Assembly: GCA_964575675.1 (NCBI GenBank)
Contig: CAZNRY010000077.1
Span: forward strand, 1 to 18,660
Reading direction: 5' to 3'
DNA: 18,660 bases
Source: CAZNRY01 sp964575675
GTDB taxonomy: Bacteria > Eisenbacteria > RBG-16-71-46 > CAIMUX01 > VGJL01
The position numbers were made by a program, and so were the translations under genes. This document shows positions 7,672 through 15,970 of this stretch, piece by piece. The notes beneath the pieces were generated by a model that ran no database searches, was not told the origin of the DNA, and saw only the letters and a program-made list of their open reading frames with translations. Each line of letters starts with the position of its first letter. Positions within the stretch are counted from its first letter, which is position 1.

Positions 7672-9954
7672 ATGCTGGCCGTAGGCACGACACTCGGTCC
7701 CTACCAGATCCTCGCGCCGCTCGGTGCCGGCGGGATGGGCGAGGTCTACCGCGCCCGCGACACGCGGCTGGCGCGCGACGTGGCGATGAAGGTCGTGCGC
7801 ACCGACTTCGCGCGCGACCCCGAGCGCCTCAAGCGCTTCGAGCAGGAAGCGCGCGCCGCCGGGGCGCTCAATCACCCGAACGTCTGCACGCTGCACGACG
7901 TCGGCACGCACGAAGGCGTGCCCTACGTGGTGATGGAACTGCTGGAGGGGGAGAGCCTGCGCGAGCGACTGGCGGCAGGGCCGCTGCCCATCCGCAAGGC
8001 CGTCGAGTACGCGGCGCAGGTCGCGCACGGGCTGGCCGCGGCGCACGAGAAGGGCATCGTGCATCGGGACTTGAAGCCCGAGAACCTGTTCGTGACGAAG
8101 GACGGTCGGGTGAAGGTGCTGGACTTCGGGCTGGCGAAGCTGACGCGGCCGGAAGTGCTCACCTCGGCCAGCGACCCGACGATCTCGGTGGCGGCGACGG
8201 AGAGCGGGACGATCCTGGGGACGGCGGGCTACATGGCGCCGGAGCAGGTGCGCGGTCGGTCGGTCGATCAGCGATCGGACATCTTCTCGCTCGGCATCGT
8301 GCTGTACGAAATGCTCTCCGGGAAGCGCGCGTTCCGCGGCGAAACGGCAGCGGACACCATCACGGCGATTCTCACCAAGGATCCCGCGCCACTCAGCGGC
8401 TCCAGCAGCGGGGTCCCTCCGGCTCTGCAGGGAATCGTCAGCCGCTGCCTGGAGAAGCGCCCGGAGGACCGCTTCTCCTCGGCCCATGATGTTGCTCTTG
8501 CCCTGAATGCCGTCGCGGAGGCGCTTCTCACCAGGCAGGCGCCGGTCGAGCCGCCGGCCAAGTCCGTGGTCGTACTTCCCTTCGAGAACCTGAGCCCCGA
8601 CCCTGAGAACGCGTTTTTCGCCGACGGCCTGACCGAGGAGTTGATCGCCGACCTCTCGAAGGTGCGGAAGCTACGCGTGATCTCCCGAACGTCAGCGATG
8701 CTGTTCAAGGGCTCAAAGAAAGATGTGCCCACGATCGCCCGGGAGCTCAACGTCCGCTACGTGCTCGAGGGCAGCGTCCGTCGTGCCGGCAACAGCCTCA
8801 GGATCACCGCCCAGCTCATCGATGCCGCCAACGATGCGCACCTTTGGGCGGAGAAATACGGCGGTACTCTGGACGATGTCTTCGCTATCCAGGAGAAGGT
8901 CTCCGGTGCCATCGTGGATGCCTTGAAGCTGACGCTGACCGCTGACGAGAAGAGCCGTCTCGTTGCGCGAATGATCCCGGACGTCAGGGCATTCGATTGC
9001 TACCTGAGGGCGCGACAGGAGATGTACCGATTGACCGAAGGCGCGCTCGATCACGCAAGCCAGCTTGGCCGACAGGCTCTTGACATGGTTGGCCCAAACG
9101 CTCTTCTCTACTCGTTGCTCGCAGAAATCGAATTCTACTATCACGACCAGGGCATCCATCCTGACGAGGAGACGCTGCGCCGTGCCGAGTCGTGGGCCTC
9201 AAAAGCGCTGGAGCTCGAACCGGAGAGTTCAGCGGGCTTCCGAGCGAGGGGTGCCATCGAGGCACGGCGAGGCGATATGCTCTGTGCCATTCGTGACCTC
9301 CGGCGCGCTGATGAACTACAGGTGAGTGGCGAAACCCTCGGGTTACTGGTCTGGATGTGCGCCGAGGTTGGCAAGATGGCCGAGGCGCGGCGGTACGCGG
9401 CCGAGGCGGTTTCGGTTGATCCCCTACTCTGGCTTTGCCGGTGGAGTCATGCGTGGGTGGCGCTGTTGGACGGAGACTTCGAAGTTGCACTGACACGGAT
9501 GCGGGAAGCGGTCGGTGTGGGCGGCGGTGAGCCCGTTCAGATCTTCTTCCTCGCTATCTTTGCCGCGTATGCGGGGCGCATGGATGAGGCCTGCGATCTT
9601 TTCGGCCAGGTCGCGGACGCCGGTGCAAGCGCTCTGTCGACTGTGTCGGCTGCGATCAGGGCACTGTTTCGCCGGGACACCGACGCGGCTGCCGAGCTAC
9701 TGGGCAGTCAAACCCTCAGGGACCTTGCCAGGTTGGACAAGGAGTTCTCGTGGTGGTTGGCCGCTGCGTGCAGCCATGTTGGCGAGACGGATGAGGCGCT
9801 GCACTGGCTGGCAAATGCGATCGACCTCGGGTTTACGAATCACCACTTCTTCTCTGCGATTGACCCTTTCCTCGCGACGCTCCGCGGTGACGCACGCTTT
9901 GAAGCGCTGATGGAGCGCGCCCGCGAGAAGCAGCACGCCTTCGAGGTCGGGTGA
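7672..9954 (+). CDS. Ser/Thr protein kinase with TolB-N-like and TPR regions
   Basis: This is a 760 aa protein. I prefer the ATG at 7672 (GGAGG about 11 nt upstream) over the GTG at 7654, which overlaps that ribosome site. Residues 10-280 form a complete Hanks-type kinase: LGAGGMGEVY glycine loop (17-26), lysine K40 in VAMKV, HRDLKPEN (131-138), DFGLAKL (151-157) and APEQ (189-192). Residues of about 297-425 (VVVLPFENLSPDPENAFFAD, then LEGSVRRAGNSLRITAQLID) match the TolB-N-like region seen after such kinases and in adenylate cyclases. Residues of about 440-760 look like degenerate TPR helices. I see no membrane helix, so it is probably cytoplasmic and senses through its C-terminal scaffold. 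It lies 79 bp before creatininase 2, probably in one transcript; whether the enzyme is a target is unknown. Confidence 0.9.
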   Translation: MLAVGTTLGPYQILAPLGAGGMGEVYRARDTRLARDVAMKVVRTDFARDPERLKRFEQEARAAGALNHPNVCTLHDVGTHEGVPYVVMELLEGESLRERLAAGPLPIRKAVEYAAQVAHGLAAAHEKGIVHRDLKPENLFVTKDGRVKVLDFGLAKLTRPEVLTSASDPTISVAATESGTILGTAGYMAPEQVRGRSVDQRSDIFSLGIVLYEMLSGKRAFRGETAADTITAILTKDPAPLSGSSSGVPPALQGIVSRCLEKRPEDRFSSAHDVALALNAVAEALLTRQAPVEPPAKSVVVLPFENLSPDPENAFFADGLTEELIADLSKVRKLRVISRTSAMLFKGSKKDVPTIARELNVRYVLEGSVRRAGNSLRITAQLIDAANDAHLWAEKYGGTLDDVFAIQEKVSGAIVDALKLTLTADEKSRLVARMIPDVRAFDCYLRARQEMYRLTEGALDHASQLGRQALDMVGPNALLYSLLAEIEFYYHDQGIHPDEETLRRAESWASKALELEPESSAGFRARGAIEARRGDMLCAIRDLRRADELQVSGETLGLLVWMCAEVGKMAEARRYAAEAVSVDPLLWLCRWSHAWVALLDGDFEVALTRMREAVGVGGGEPVQIFFLAIFAAYAGRMDEACDLFGQVADAGASALSTVSAAIRALFRRDTDAAAELLGSQTLRDLARLDKEFSWWLAAACSHVGETDEALHWLANAIDLGFTNHHFFSAIDPFLATLRGDARFEALMERAREKQHAFEVG

Positions 9955-10033
9955 TGACGTCACTTGCCGATGCGGGTCTGAGTGGCACCAGGACCGTGAG
10001 CCTGCTCACCGCGGACGGGAAAAGGAGGCTTGC

Positions 10034-10777
10034 ATGAAAACGATCCGCATGGAAGAGATGAACTGGCCCGACGTCAGGGCGGCTGTCACCGCGGGGTTCA
10101 CGACTGCCGTCGTCGCCGTGGGTTCTACTGAACAGCATGGCCCGCACCTGCCAGCCATGACCGACACGCGGATCGGCGACGCCATGGCGCACCGGGTCGC
10201 GCTGAAGATGGGCGACGCTCTTCAGGCGAGGACGATCCCCGTCGGTATTTCCGACCACCACCTTGCGTTCGGCGCGACGGTGTCGCTGAAGCCGGAGACG
10301 CTGATGCTGATCGTCAGAGACTACGTGGACAGCCTCGTGCGCGACGGCTTCCGGCGGGTTGTTTTCCTGCCCAGCCACGGCGGGAACTTCGAGCCCGTCG
10401 CCCGGGCGATCGAGGACGCAAGGAAGGCGCATCCGGATATGGACATCACCGGCTACACCGATCTCCTGGCCTTCATGGGTTTCCTGAGCAGGGTCTCCGC
10501 TGAGTTCGGGATTTCGGAGGAGGAATCCGGGGGCCACGCGGGCGAGAACGAAACGTCCCTGATGATGGCCTTGGAGCCCGAGCTCGTCACCCGGGATCGC
10601 CTGGCTCCAGGGTATCTGGGGCCGACGGGGGAGCGGGAGATCCGGATCGTCCTGGAGAAAGGGATGCCCGCTCTCACGCAGAACGGTGTCATGGGAGATC
10701 CGAGGAAGGCGTCAGCCGAAAAGGGCGAGGTCTACTTGGAGAAGCTGGCCGACTTCCTCGTCGCGGCAATCGGCTAA
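10034..10777 (+). CDS. Creatininase-family amidohydrolase, copy 2
   Basis: This is a 247 aa protein identical to the 6615-7358 product at 240 positions, with all metal-site residues kept (E33, H35, D44, H115, and the GGHAGENETS motif). The ATG at 10034 has a strong ribosome site (AAAAGGAGG, spacing about 6) that differs entirely from that of copy 1: homology begins exactly at the start codon. It lies 79 bp behind the kinase stop, with a small GTGAG/CTCAC hairpin at 9996-10009 in the gap, so it is probably expressed with the kinase while copy 1 has its own promoter. The differences (T41A, R131K, G135D, A154V, S172N, F176L, D182E) are mild, so both copies should be active. Confidence 0.88.
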   Translation: MKTIRMEEMNWPDVRAAVTAGFTTAVVAVGSTEQHGPHLPAMTDTRIGDAMAHRVALKMGDALQARTIPVGISDHHLAFGATVSLKPETLMLIVRDYVDSLVRDGFRRVVFLPSHGGNFEPVARAIEDARKAHPDMDITGYTDLLAFMGFLSRVSAEFGISEEESGGHAGENETSLMMALEPELVTRDRLAPGYLGPTGEREIRIVLEKGMPALTQNGVMGDPRKASAEKGEVYLEKLADFLVAAIG

Positions 10778-10792
10778 GCCTAATGGTAGATC

Positions 10793-10813
10793 CACGGGCC
10801 GTGACGGCTCGTG
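10793..10813 (+). terminator. Hairpin after creatininase 2
   Basis: Identical to the hairpin at 7374-7394: CACGGGCC, loop GTGAC, GGCTCGTG. No T-tract. Confidence 0.4.
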
Positions 10814-10841
10814 CGGTTGACGGCGCACACTCTCCGCCGAA

Positions 10842-10896
10842 GTGGTGAACGCTCCTGGGACGTCCGGACCCCAGGTGAGACGGTTTACGAACTCGG
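10842..10896 (+). repeat. Short hairpin repeat, copy 3
   Basis: Here the core forms a different perfect stem: CCTGGG (10854-10859) with CCCAGG (10870-10875) around the self-complementary centre GTCCGGAC. The tail is ACGGTTTACGAACTCGGCC. The fold is kept although the 3' arm differs from copies 1, 2 and 5. Confidence 0.7.
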
Positions 10897-11076
10897 CCTC
10901 GTGGGACTCGACGCAACTGCAAGTTCCGCATGCCGGACGGGGTTTGTAGGAGGCACAGCCGCTGTATTCGTCCACAGACTTCTGGTGATCATCGGGCGTG
11001 ACTGAACGGCTCAAACCAGCACCCTGGCCCAGAGCTGCTCGAGGAACAAGCGTCAATGGAGCGATCCTGCCTCGCG

Positions 11077-11118
11077 CGGAGGCGACCGCCATCCGCACGC
11101 GGACGACGATCGCCTCCG
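11077..11118. terminator. Strong hairpin between convergent genes
   Basis: CGGAGGCGA (11077-11085) pairs perfectly with TCGCCTCCG (11110-11118). An inner TCCG-CACG-CGGA stem gives a symmetric two-step hairpin. It lies between the ends of creatininase 2 (+) and the peptidase gene (-), so a bidirectional terminator or transcript end-stabiliser is plausible. There is no T-tract on either strand. Confidence 0.4.
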
Positions 11119-11188
11119 AGATGCGGGGACTTGGCGCGGCGTCGCTGCATCCATCGATGTCCAACGGCGGCGGCGCCCCCCGATCTTC

Positions 11189-13498
11189 CTACCGCGCGAG
11201 CATGACCCGCTTCACCATTCGACCTTCCCCCTCCACGCGGACGAAGTAGACGCCATTGGACGCGGGCCTTCCGGACTCATCCCTTCCGTCCCAGATCCAA
11301 CTTGGTTGGGTTCCCGGGGCGGCAAGGTCTCTCACGCGCCGCCCGGTCACATCGAAGACCTGGAGCGTTCGATCGTAGAGTGGTGATGGCGCCACGACCT
11401 CGATCAAGGTCCGGAAGGGATTCGGCCAGGCGCGGAGGTTCTCGATCCCGGCGACAGGCGGCTGTCCGGCTGAGGCCGCGGCGGGCTGGCCCACCGAGGT
11501 GCCCAGGAAACGAATTTCGTACATGAAGCTGGGATTCGGGACGTTCCAGATGAGATCGTACCCTTTCGTGAAGTCGGTCCCGTTCTTGTACGCGATGGAC
11601 GGATGTCGCGGGACACCCATCCCGTCGTAGGTCACGCGGGTGTGGGCGGTCCACTGCATCGTCATCCCGCTCCTCATCGCAACCCAGATCTCGCTCATGT
11701 GGCTGCCGAGAGACCACTGCTCGTAGGCGACGTACAGGCAGGTGCAGTACGGTCCGTTTGCGAGAGCGATTGTCGGCGTGATCGCCGCGAGGTTGTCGGA
11801 GACGACCGGCGTCACCATCTGGGGCGTTCCCCAACCAGTGGCGGGGCGCTCATTGTAGTAGACCTCCGCGGCGTTCTGTGGAACCAACCCCGGGGTCTCT
11901 TGGCTCGACGTCCAGACGACCTTGGGTACCCGGTCCGGCCCAACAATTAGAGACGGTGAGGTTCCTCCGATTCCACCCGTGACCTCCTCAGGATGATCGA
12001 TGAGGGGAGGCGTCCAGCCGATCGTCGGGTCCAGCCAGCGGTAGACGACCGTATGGAAGATCGGGCCGATCGCGCGCTCGACCCACGCGACGTGGACCGT
12101 GTGGGCTGGACGGGGAGGGTCGTCCCATTCCGTCCCGTCGTAGCTCGTCGCCAGAGTCGGGAAACACGAGTCGAGATGTGGCGTCCGGCTGATGTTCTCG
12201 GGCGGTGACCAGATCGACGGGCCACCGATGCCAAGGGACGAGTAGAGGATCTCGCGCCCCATCTCGAGCCCGGTCTCGTCCCACACGAGGTGGAGCGTGC
12301 CGCGGCCGTCCACATCCAGGCTGGGACGGCGCGAGTCCTCGAGTGGTGACGAATACACGCGCACGGGCATCGACCAGTTCGCCCCTCCATCGGGGCTCGT
12401 GCTGTAGAAGAGATCGCCCGGCTCGCCGACATCGTTCATCTGGACCCACACGGCGTGGAGCGGGCTGTACCCGTTCGGATTCGGCGTGAGGGCGAGAACG
12501 GGCTCCGTGCTCCAGTGGACCATCATCATGTCGTCGACACGAACCGGAGCGGACCAGGAGGACGGATCCCGTGGGAGAAGGCTCTTCGTGAAGTAGATTC
12601 CACCCCCACTCGGGTAGATCACGTTGTAGGATCCGTCGCTCTCGTCACGGACGAGATGGCGGCCGTTCGACCAGGCCGACGCCTCCGGAGCAAGGGTCTC
12701 CTGGATCCTTACGCCGCCGACCCGATCGGCGAAGAACGCGTCCTGGGCCGAGGAGAGGATCTCGCTGATCGGCCTCCAGTACGGCGATTTCGGGTAGGGA
12801 CACTCGCCGGGTGACGGCCATGGATCGTAGATCAGAACCCGATCATCGTCGGTCAGGCAGTAGGTGTCGTTGTCGTCGTATCCCGCAAGCACCTTCGCGT
12901 GGCCGCATCCGCGGGCGACCATCTCCGAGTAGACCTGCGGGTTCATGTAGTCCTGTGGATGTCCATCGCGGTCAACCCAGACCGGCGGGGTTCCCATGCA
13001 GATCAACTGCCGGAGCACCCATGGAGTCATCGGATCGACGCCGGGGGAACTCGGCCCCGATGAGAACGAGTGAACCCCGTCGAGGGCGACCAGGAAGGCA
13101 TTGATGATGTCGGCATCCGTCATGCCGATGCCGTGACTCATGAGGACGTAGTCCCGGATCTCTCCGGGCCCCGCATGGTCGTAGAGGCAGTCCTGCGTGC
13201 ACGGGCACCCTGCGAAACCGCGGTAGTTTCGCACCATCATGACCGACGCCAGGGCGCAGTAGGCACCGCAGTGTTTGCACCCGAACCCGTATGGGGGCAT
13301 GGGCGCGCAGTTCGACGGATGGGGACCATAGCCGGGGCAAGGGGGCTCCGGCACCGCGCAGTAGATGAAACTGTTGTCTCTTGCCTGCCAGAGTTGCTGG
13401 ACGGGAAGCGTCGTGACGGTCGCGCCGGCTTCTTGAATGGGGAGAAGGAGCGTGACCGCCAGGGCAAGAGCAACCAGTGGAATTGGGATGGGCCTCAT
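11189..13498 (-). CDS. Secreted C39-like cysteine peptidase with sialidase-type propeller and FlgD-like surface tag
   Basis: This is a 769 aa protein. The ATG at 13498 follows AAGGAGG; the open frame upstream to 13720 lacks a ribosome site and reads as non-coding. The signal peptide is residues 1-26 (L-V-A-L-A-L-A-V-T-L-L-L-P). Residues of about 70-265 resemble a C39-like papain fold: C81 in CALASVMMVRNYRG, H200 in GHAKVLAGYD and D225 in IYDPWP are in triad order and spacing. The usual CGP around the nucleophile is CAL, and no oxyanion-hole Gln is visible. Residues of about 275-660 contain sialidase/BNR-type strands, including an Asp-box (SPDGGANW, 368-375) and repeated W-S-x-P-V-R-V. Residues 686-769 are a FlgD-like Ig domain (WPNPF, DVTGRRV, NGVYFVRV) typical of surface sorting. 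There are many cysteines, fitting an oxidising location. It may equally bind or process cell-wall peptides; the substrate is unknown. Confidence 0.85.
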   Translation of the reverse strand: MRPIPIPLVALALAVTLLLPIQEAGATVTTLPVQQLWQARDNSFIYCAVPEPPCPGYGPHPSNCAPMPPYGFGCKHCGAYCALASVMMVRNYRGFAGCPCTQDCLYDHAGPGEIRDYVLMSHGIGMTDADIINAFLVALDGVHSFSSGPSSPGVDPMTPWVLRQLICMGTPPVWVDRDGHPQDYMNPQVYSEMVARGCGHAKVLAGYDDNDTYCLTDDDRVLIYDPWPSPGECPYPKSPYWRPISEILSSAQDAFFADRVGGVRIQETLAPEASAWSNGRHLVRDESDGSYNVIYPSGGGIYFTKSLLPRDPSSWSAPVRVDDMMMVHWSTEPVLALTPNPNGYSPLHAVWVQMNDVGEPGDLFYSTSPDGGANWSMPVRVYSSPLEDSRRPSLDVDGRGTLHLVWDETGLEMGREILYSSLGIGGPSIWSPPENISRTPHLDSCFPTLATSYDGTEWDDPPRPAHTVHVAWVERAIGPIFHTVVYRWLDPTIGWTPPLIDHPEEVTGGIGGTSPSLIVGPDRVPKVVWTSSQETPGLVPQNAAEVYYNERPATGWGTPQMVTPVVSDNLAAITPTIALANGPYCTCLYVAYEQWSLGSHMSEIWVAMRSGMTMQWTAHTRVTYDGMGVPRHPSIAYKNGTDFTKGYDLIWNVPNPSFMYEIRFLGTSVGQPAAASAGQPPVAGIENLRAWPNPFRTLIEVVAPSPLYDRTLQVFDVTGRRVRDLAAPGTQPSWIWDGRDESGRPASNGVYFVRVEGEGRMVKRVMLAR

Positions 13499-14047
13499 TC
13501 CCAACCTCCTTCTGGGACGAACCCAGGGAGGGCTCGTCTGGCCGACTGAGGGTGTTGACCACCCTTGATTACAGGAAGGATGGTGCGGGGCGCGCTGCTG
13601 AGGTGGAAGTCCAAGGTGTGGCGCGCCGCCTACGATGCGATCACGCGAGGCCGACGGAAGTGAGGACGGATCAGGTTCGGCAGTGGCTTGGTCGGTCGAC
13701 ACGGACTCCCCTTCCGCCAAGCGCGGGTATTCTAATCCCGGTGGGGCAAGGAATCAAGGGACTTCGACCTGAGTGCGACCCGGGCTGTGATCCGGGTGCC
13801 CGTATCGATGCATCCCGCGCGGCCCGTCATATGAACAGGGCACGGGCCTCACTGGCGCACGGGTATGCCACTGAGCTCTCTCAAGAGCAGCCCAACCGCA
13901 CGCTCCGGGATACAGGTGTACCCATGAGGCGGTCGAGCGTATCATGGTCGGCGGCAGATCCGTGGGCGTACGGGGTTGCGAGGTTCTCGCGGAGTACGCC
14001 GTTGCCCATGCTGGAAGCCTGCCTCGTCGCGAACCAAGGAGGTTGCC
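13499..14047. other. Divergent spacer without recognised gene
   Basis: This 549 bp region lies between divergent starts at 13498 (-) and 14048 (+). It holds a GC-rich hairpin ACCCGG (13778-13783) with CCGGGT (13792-13797), loop GCTGTGAT. TCTAAT at 13731-13736 is a possible -10 facing right but has no matching -35. No repeat copy was seen here, unlike most other long spacers in the window. Confidence 0.3.
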
Positions 14048-14698
14048 ATGCCAGCCGCCAAGCTGAAGGAGTTCCTGGATTCTCACGGTGTCCGCTACGT
14101 CTCGATCAGCCATTCAATCACCTATACGGCCCAGGAGGTCGCCGCGTCGGCCCATGTCCGCGGCAAGGAGATGGCGAAGACGGTCATCGTGCGGATCGAC
14201 GGCAAGCTCGCCATGGCCGTGCTCCCCGCATCCCCGAAGGTCGACCTGAGCCTGCTCAAGGAAGCCGTAGGTGCCAAGCAGGTGGAGAGTCGGGCGTATG
14301 TGGGAGTGAGTTGGGGGCCCTTGTTCAGCCCCAGAGGAAGGGTCTCGGACCGTATGTCGGCAAACCTTGCTCTGGTCGAAGGTAGGATTCGCGAACTGGC
14401 GTGGAGCGATCTGGGACCCGACGGCGATGCGCTTTTCAGAGCGGTGGCGGACTCCGCACGATCCCAGCTCATCAAGGACGGAGCGACGGAGCTTGCGGCT
14501 GAGCCGGAAGCCGACTTCCAGTCGCGCGTCTTCGCGTGGTTCCTTCTTCCAGACGGCTTCCAGCTGCGATTCAAGCCGGTCGTCGTGCATGTCGAGCCCC
14601 TTCCTGACATGGAGGAAGGCGACTGCCTCGTCCTTTACGACTCCGTACGTGGATTGCTGACAGCGCACCACCCGATCGAGGATTGGCTCGCCCACTGA
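14048..14698 (+). CDS. YbaK-like deacylase N-terminus joined to an unrecognised C-terminus
   Basis: This is a 216 aa protein. The ATG at 14048 follows AAGGAGG. Residues 1-80 match the first half of the YbaK/EbsC/ProX aminoacyl-tRNA deacylase fold: K-L-K-E-F-L-D-S-H-G-V-R-Y, S-I-T-Y-T-A-Q-E-V-A-A, then GKEMAKTVIV and A-V-L-P-A-S-P-K-V-D-L. After AKQVE (residue 80, about nt 14287) the family's second half (an F-P-D-C ... PPFG stretch) is absent. Instead there are 136 residues (LVEGRIRELAWSDL, FAWFLLPDGFQLRFKPVV, then D-C-L-V-L-Y-D-S) that I do not recognise; they have normal codon use and stay in frame to the stop. Either an old deletion fused two genes or it is a real lineage-specific architecture. 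Half a YbaK fold is unlikely to be an active deacylase. Confidence 0.65.
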   Translation: MPAAKLKEFLDSHGVRYVSISHSITYTAQEVAASAHVRGKEMAKTVIVRIDGKLAMAVLPASPKVDLSLLKEAVGAKQVESRAYVGVSWGPLFSPRGRVSDRMSANLALVEGRIRELAWSDLGPDGDALFRAVADSARSQLIKDGATELAAEPEADFQSRVFAWFLLPDGFQLRFKPVVVHVEPLPDMEEGDCLVLYDSVRGLLTAHHPIEDWLAH

Positions 14699-14704
14699 GA
14701 TCAC

Positions 14705-14725
14705 GGCTTCCCTTCCCGCGAAGCC
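14705..14725 (+). terminator. Hairpin after the YbaK-like gene
   Basis: GGCTTC pairs with GAAGCC (6 bp, 9 nt loop), starting 7 bp after the stop codon. No T-tract follows. Confidence 0.35.
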
Positions 14726-14816
14726 CCGGACACGTTGGTGTGCTTGAACTCGTGCTTCGCGTGCTGGAGAGCCAGTCGCTAAGCCGGGTGAGCAGCGGTT
14801 CGGTGGTCAAGATGGG

Positions 14817-14866
14817 GTGGACGGTCCTGGGACGTCCGGACCCCAGACGAGACGGTTTACGAACTC
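14817..14866 (+). repeat. Short hairpin repeat, copy 4
   Basis: This copy reads CCTGGGACGTCCGGACCCCA followed by ACGGTTTACGAACTC. CTGGG (14827-14831) pairs with CCCAG (14842-14846). The 5' GTGAACGCT part is degenerate here. The rest of the spacer (14699-15293) shows no gene; a GGGG-TGTAAT-CCCC inverted repeat lies near 15162. Confidence 0.65.
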
Positions 14867-15293
14867 GCAATCACGGTGGATGGACTGGGCGGGCAGGAGG
14901 ATGGGAACGCCGGAAGCAGACCAGCATCCCGGCGACCGATAGCCTGCCAGTCCCTGTCCAGACCGATCTGGGTATCGGGGCGCGCCCACGTGCCTGCAGC
15001 ATTGTCACCGGAATGGGTTCTCGGGAGGATCGGCTGTCGCCCCACGTCTCGACTCAATGCAGAATGACTTCTAATGGGACACAAGATTGCAATTTGATTC
15101 GTCCACTCGCCGGATGGCGATCCAGATACAGCAGACGCACGCCGCAGCTGCCAAGGTCCGGGGTGTAATCCCCCCATTCTCTCTTCCCCCAAGAATGCGC
15201 TGCGCCGAGCCTGCCTTCGTGCCGAATCTAAAAGAGGGTTGACCTTCGCCTAGTCCTACGCGTCGGCAGTCTAGCTACTTCGGAGGAGTCATC

Positions 15294-15902
15294 ATGAAAC
15301 TCAGTCAGTCCGCGATCTTCGTCCTTCCTGCTCTCCTGATCGTCATTGCCTCGGGATGCTCCCAATCGTCGGATCCGATCCAGAATGAGTTCAATCCCCC
15401 GGTTCGGGCAGCGGTGCCGTTGGATATCGCCGAGCCATGCGGGCTAGTCACGACGGTTACGCTCTTCGCCGGCCAGACCATCAATGTCGGCACGGTAGAG
15501 ATCGCGAATGACGGGGAGCGAATGTGTGTGACCTACAATACGACAGGAAACTGGTATCTCACCGAGAACCATCTGGACATCGCGCTAACGCCGGATGAGA
15601 TCCCCCAGACTGGCTCCGGGAATCCGCGCCCCGGCCAGTTCACCTACAGCCATAGCCTCTCGACGCCCGTGCAGACGGACGAACACTGCTTCACCCTCGC
15701 CGAACTCGGGTACGCACCGGGAGATGTTCTCTACATTGCCGCACACTGCAAGGTCGTTCGCATCGAGAGCGGCCGCACAGTCCAGAGCGAGACCGCGTGG
15801 GGCGATGGACTTCCCTTCCCTGGTGCGAACTGGGCCACGTACATGGAGCACACGATCCAGACCTGTGGGGAAGTGGTGGAGGAAGGCGGTGGTAGCGAGT
15901 AG
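15294..15902 (+). CDS. Secreted lipoprotein, unknown domain
   Basis: This is a 202 aa protein. The ATG at 15294 follows GGAGG at about 7 nt. The N-terminus is a lipoprotein signal: M-K-L then a hydrophobic stretch and lipobox I-A-S-G-C with C22 as the acylated residue. The mature part has GQTINVGTVEIANDGERMCV, VTYNTTGNWYLTENHL, GNPRPGQFTYSH and W-G-D-G-L-P-F-P-G-A-N-W. This beta-rich module (N-D-G-x-x-x-x-V-T-Y ... W-x-L-T-E-x-H-L ... G-N-P-x-P-G-Q-F) I have seen in extracellular proteins of environmental bacteria and archaea, but I know of no assigned function. Cysteines near C49, C79, C131, C152 and C192 could pair. It ends in an acidic, glycine-rich tail (EEGGGSE). It is a single gene, followed at 69 bp by the long structured element. 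Confidence 0.78.
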   Translation: MKLSQSAIFVLPALLIVIASGCSQSSDPIQNEFNPPVRAAVPLDIAEPCGLVTTVTLFAGQTINVGTVEIANDGERMCVTYNTTGNWYLTENHLDIALTPDEIPQTGSGNPRPGQFTYSHSLSTPVQTDEHCFTLAELGYAPGDVLYIAAHCKVVRIESGRTVQSETAWGDGLPFPGANWATYMEHTIQTCGEVVEEGGGSE

Positions 15903-15970
15903 GTTCTCCACAGAGACCGAAATCGAAGTTTGTACGGGTTCGTTGAGCTCTTGACAGACTTGAACTTTGG

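Larger units (their letters stand above)
10034..10872 (+). repeat. Duplicated block, right copy (partner 6615-7453)
   Basis: Same extent and offset as the left copy. The identity stops at 10872, in the middle of the short hairpin repeat, where this copy continues CCCAGG and the left one CCCCGG. That suggests the repeat served as the recombination edge. Confidence 0.85.

Noticed and set aside
7594..8487. Long minus-strand frame antisense to the kinase
   Set aside because: It is an arginine-rich shadow of a high-GC gene whose + frame carries every kinase motif.
13580..13663. 27-codon basic reading frame starting MVRGALLRWKSK
   Set aside because: The AGGAAGG directly abuts the ATG with no spacing, and the peptide resembles nothing I know; chance is more likely than a gene.
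13499..13720. 74-residue upstream extension of the C39-like protein
   Set aside because: The signal peptide and AAGGAGG both fix the start at 13498; the extension is proline-rich, low in hydrophobics and has no ribosome site.
13676..13770. Possible tRNA-like fold around GCGGGTATTCTAATCCCG
   Set aside because: No acceptor stem, no proper T-loop consensus and no anticodon arm could be built.
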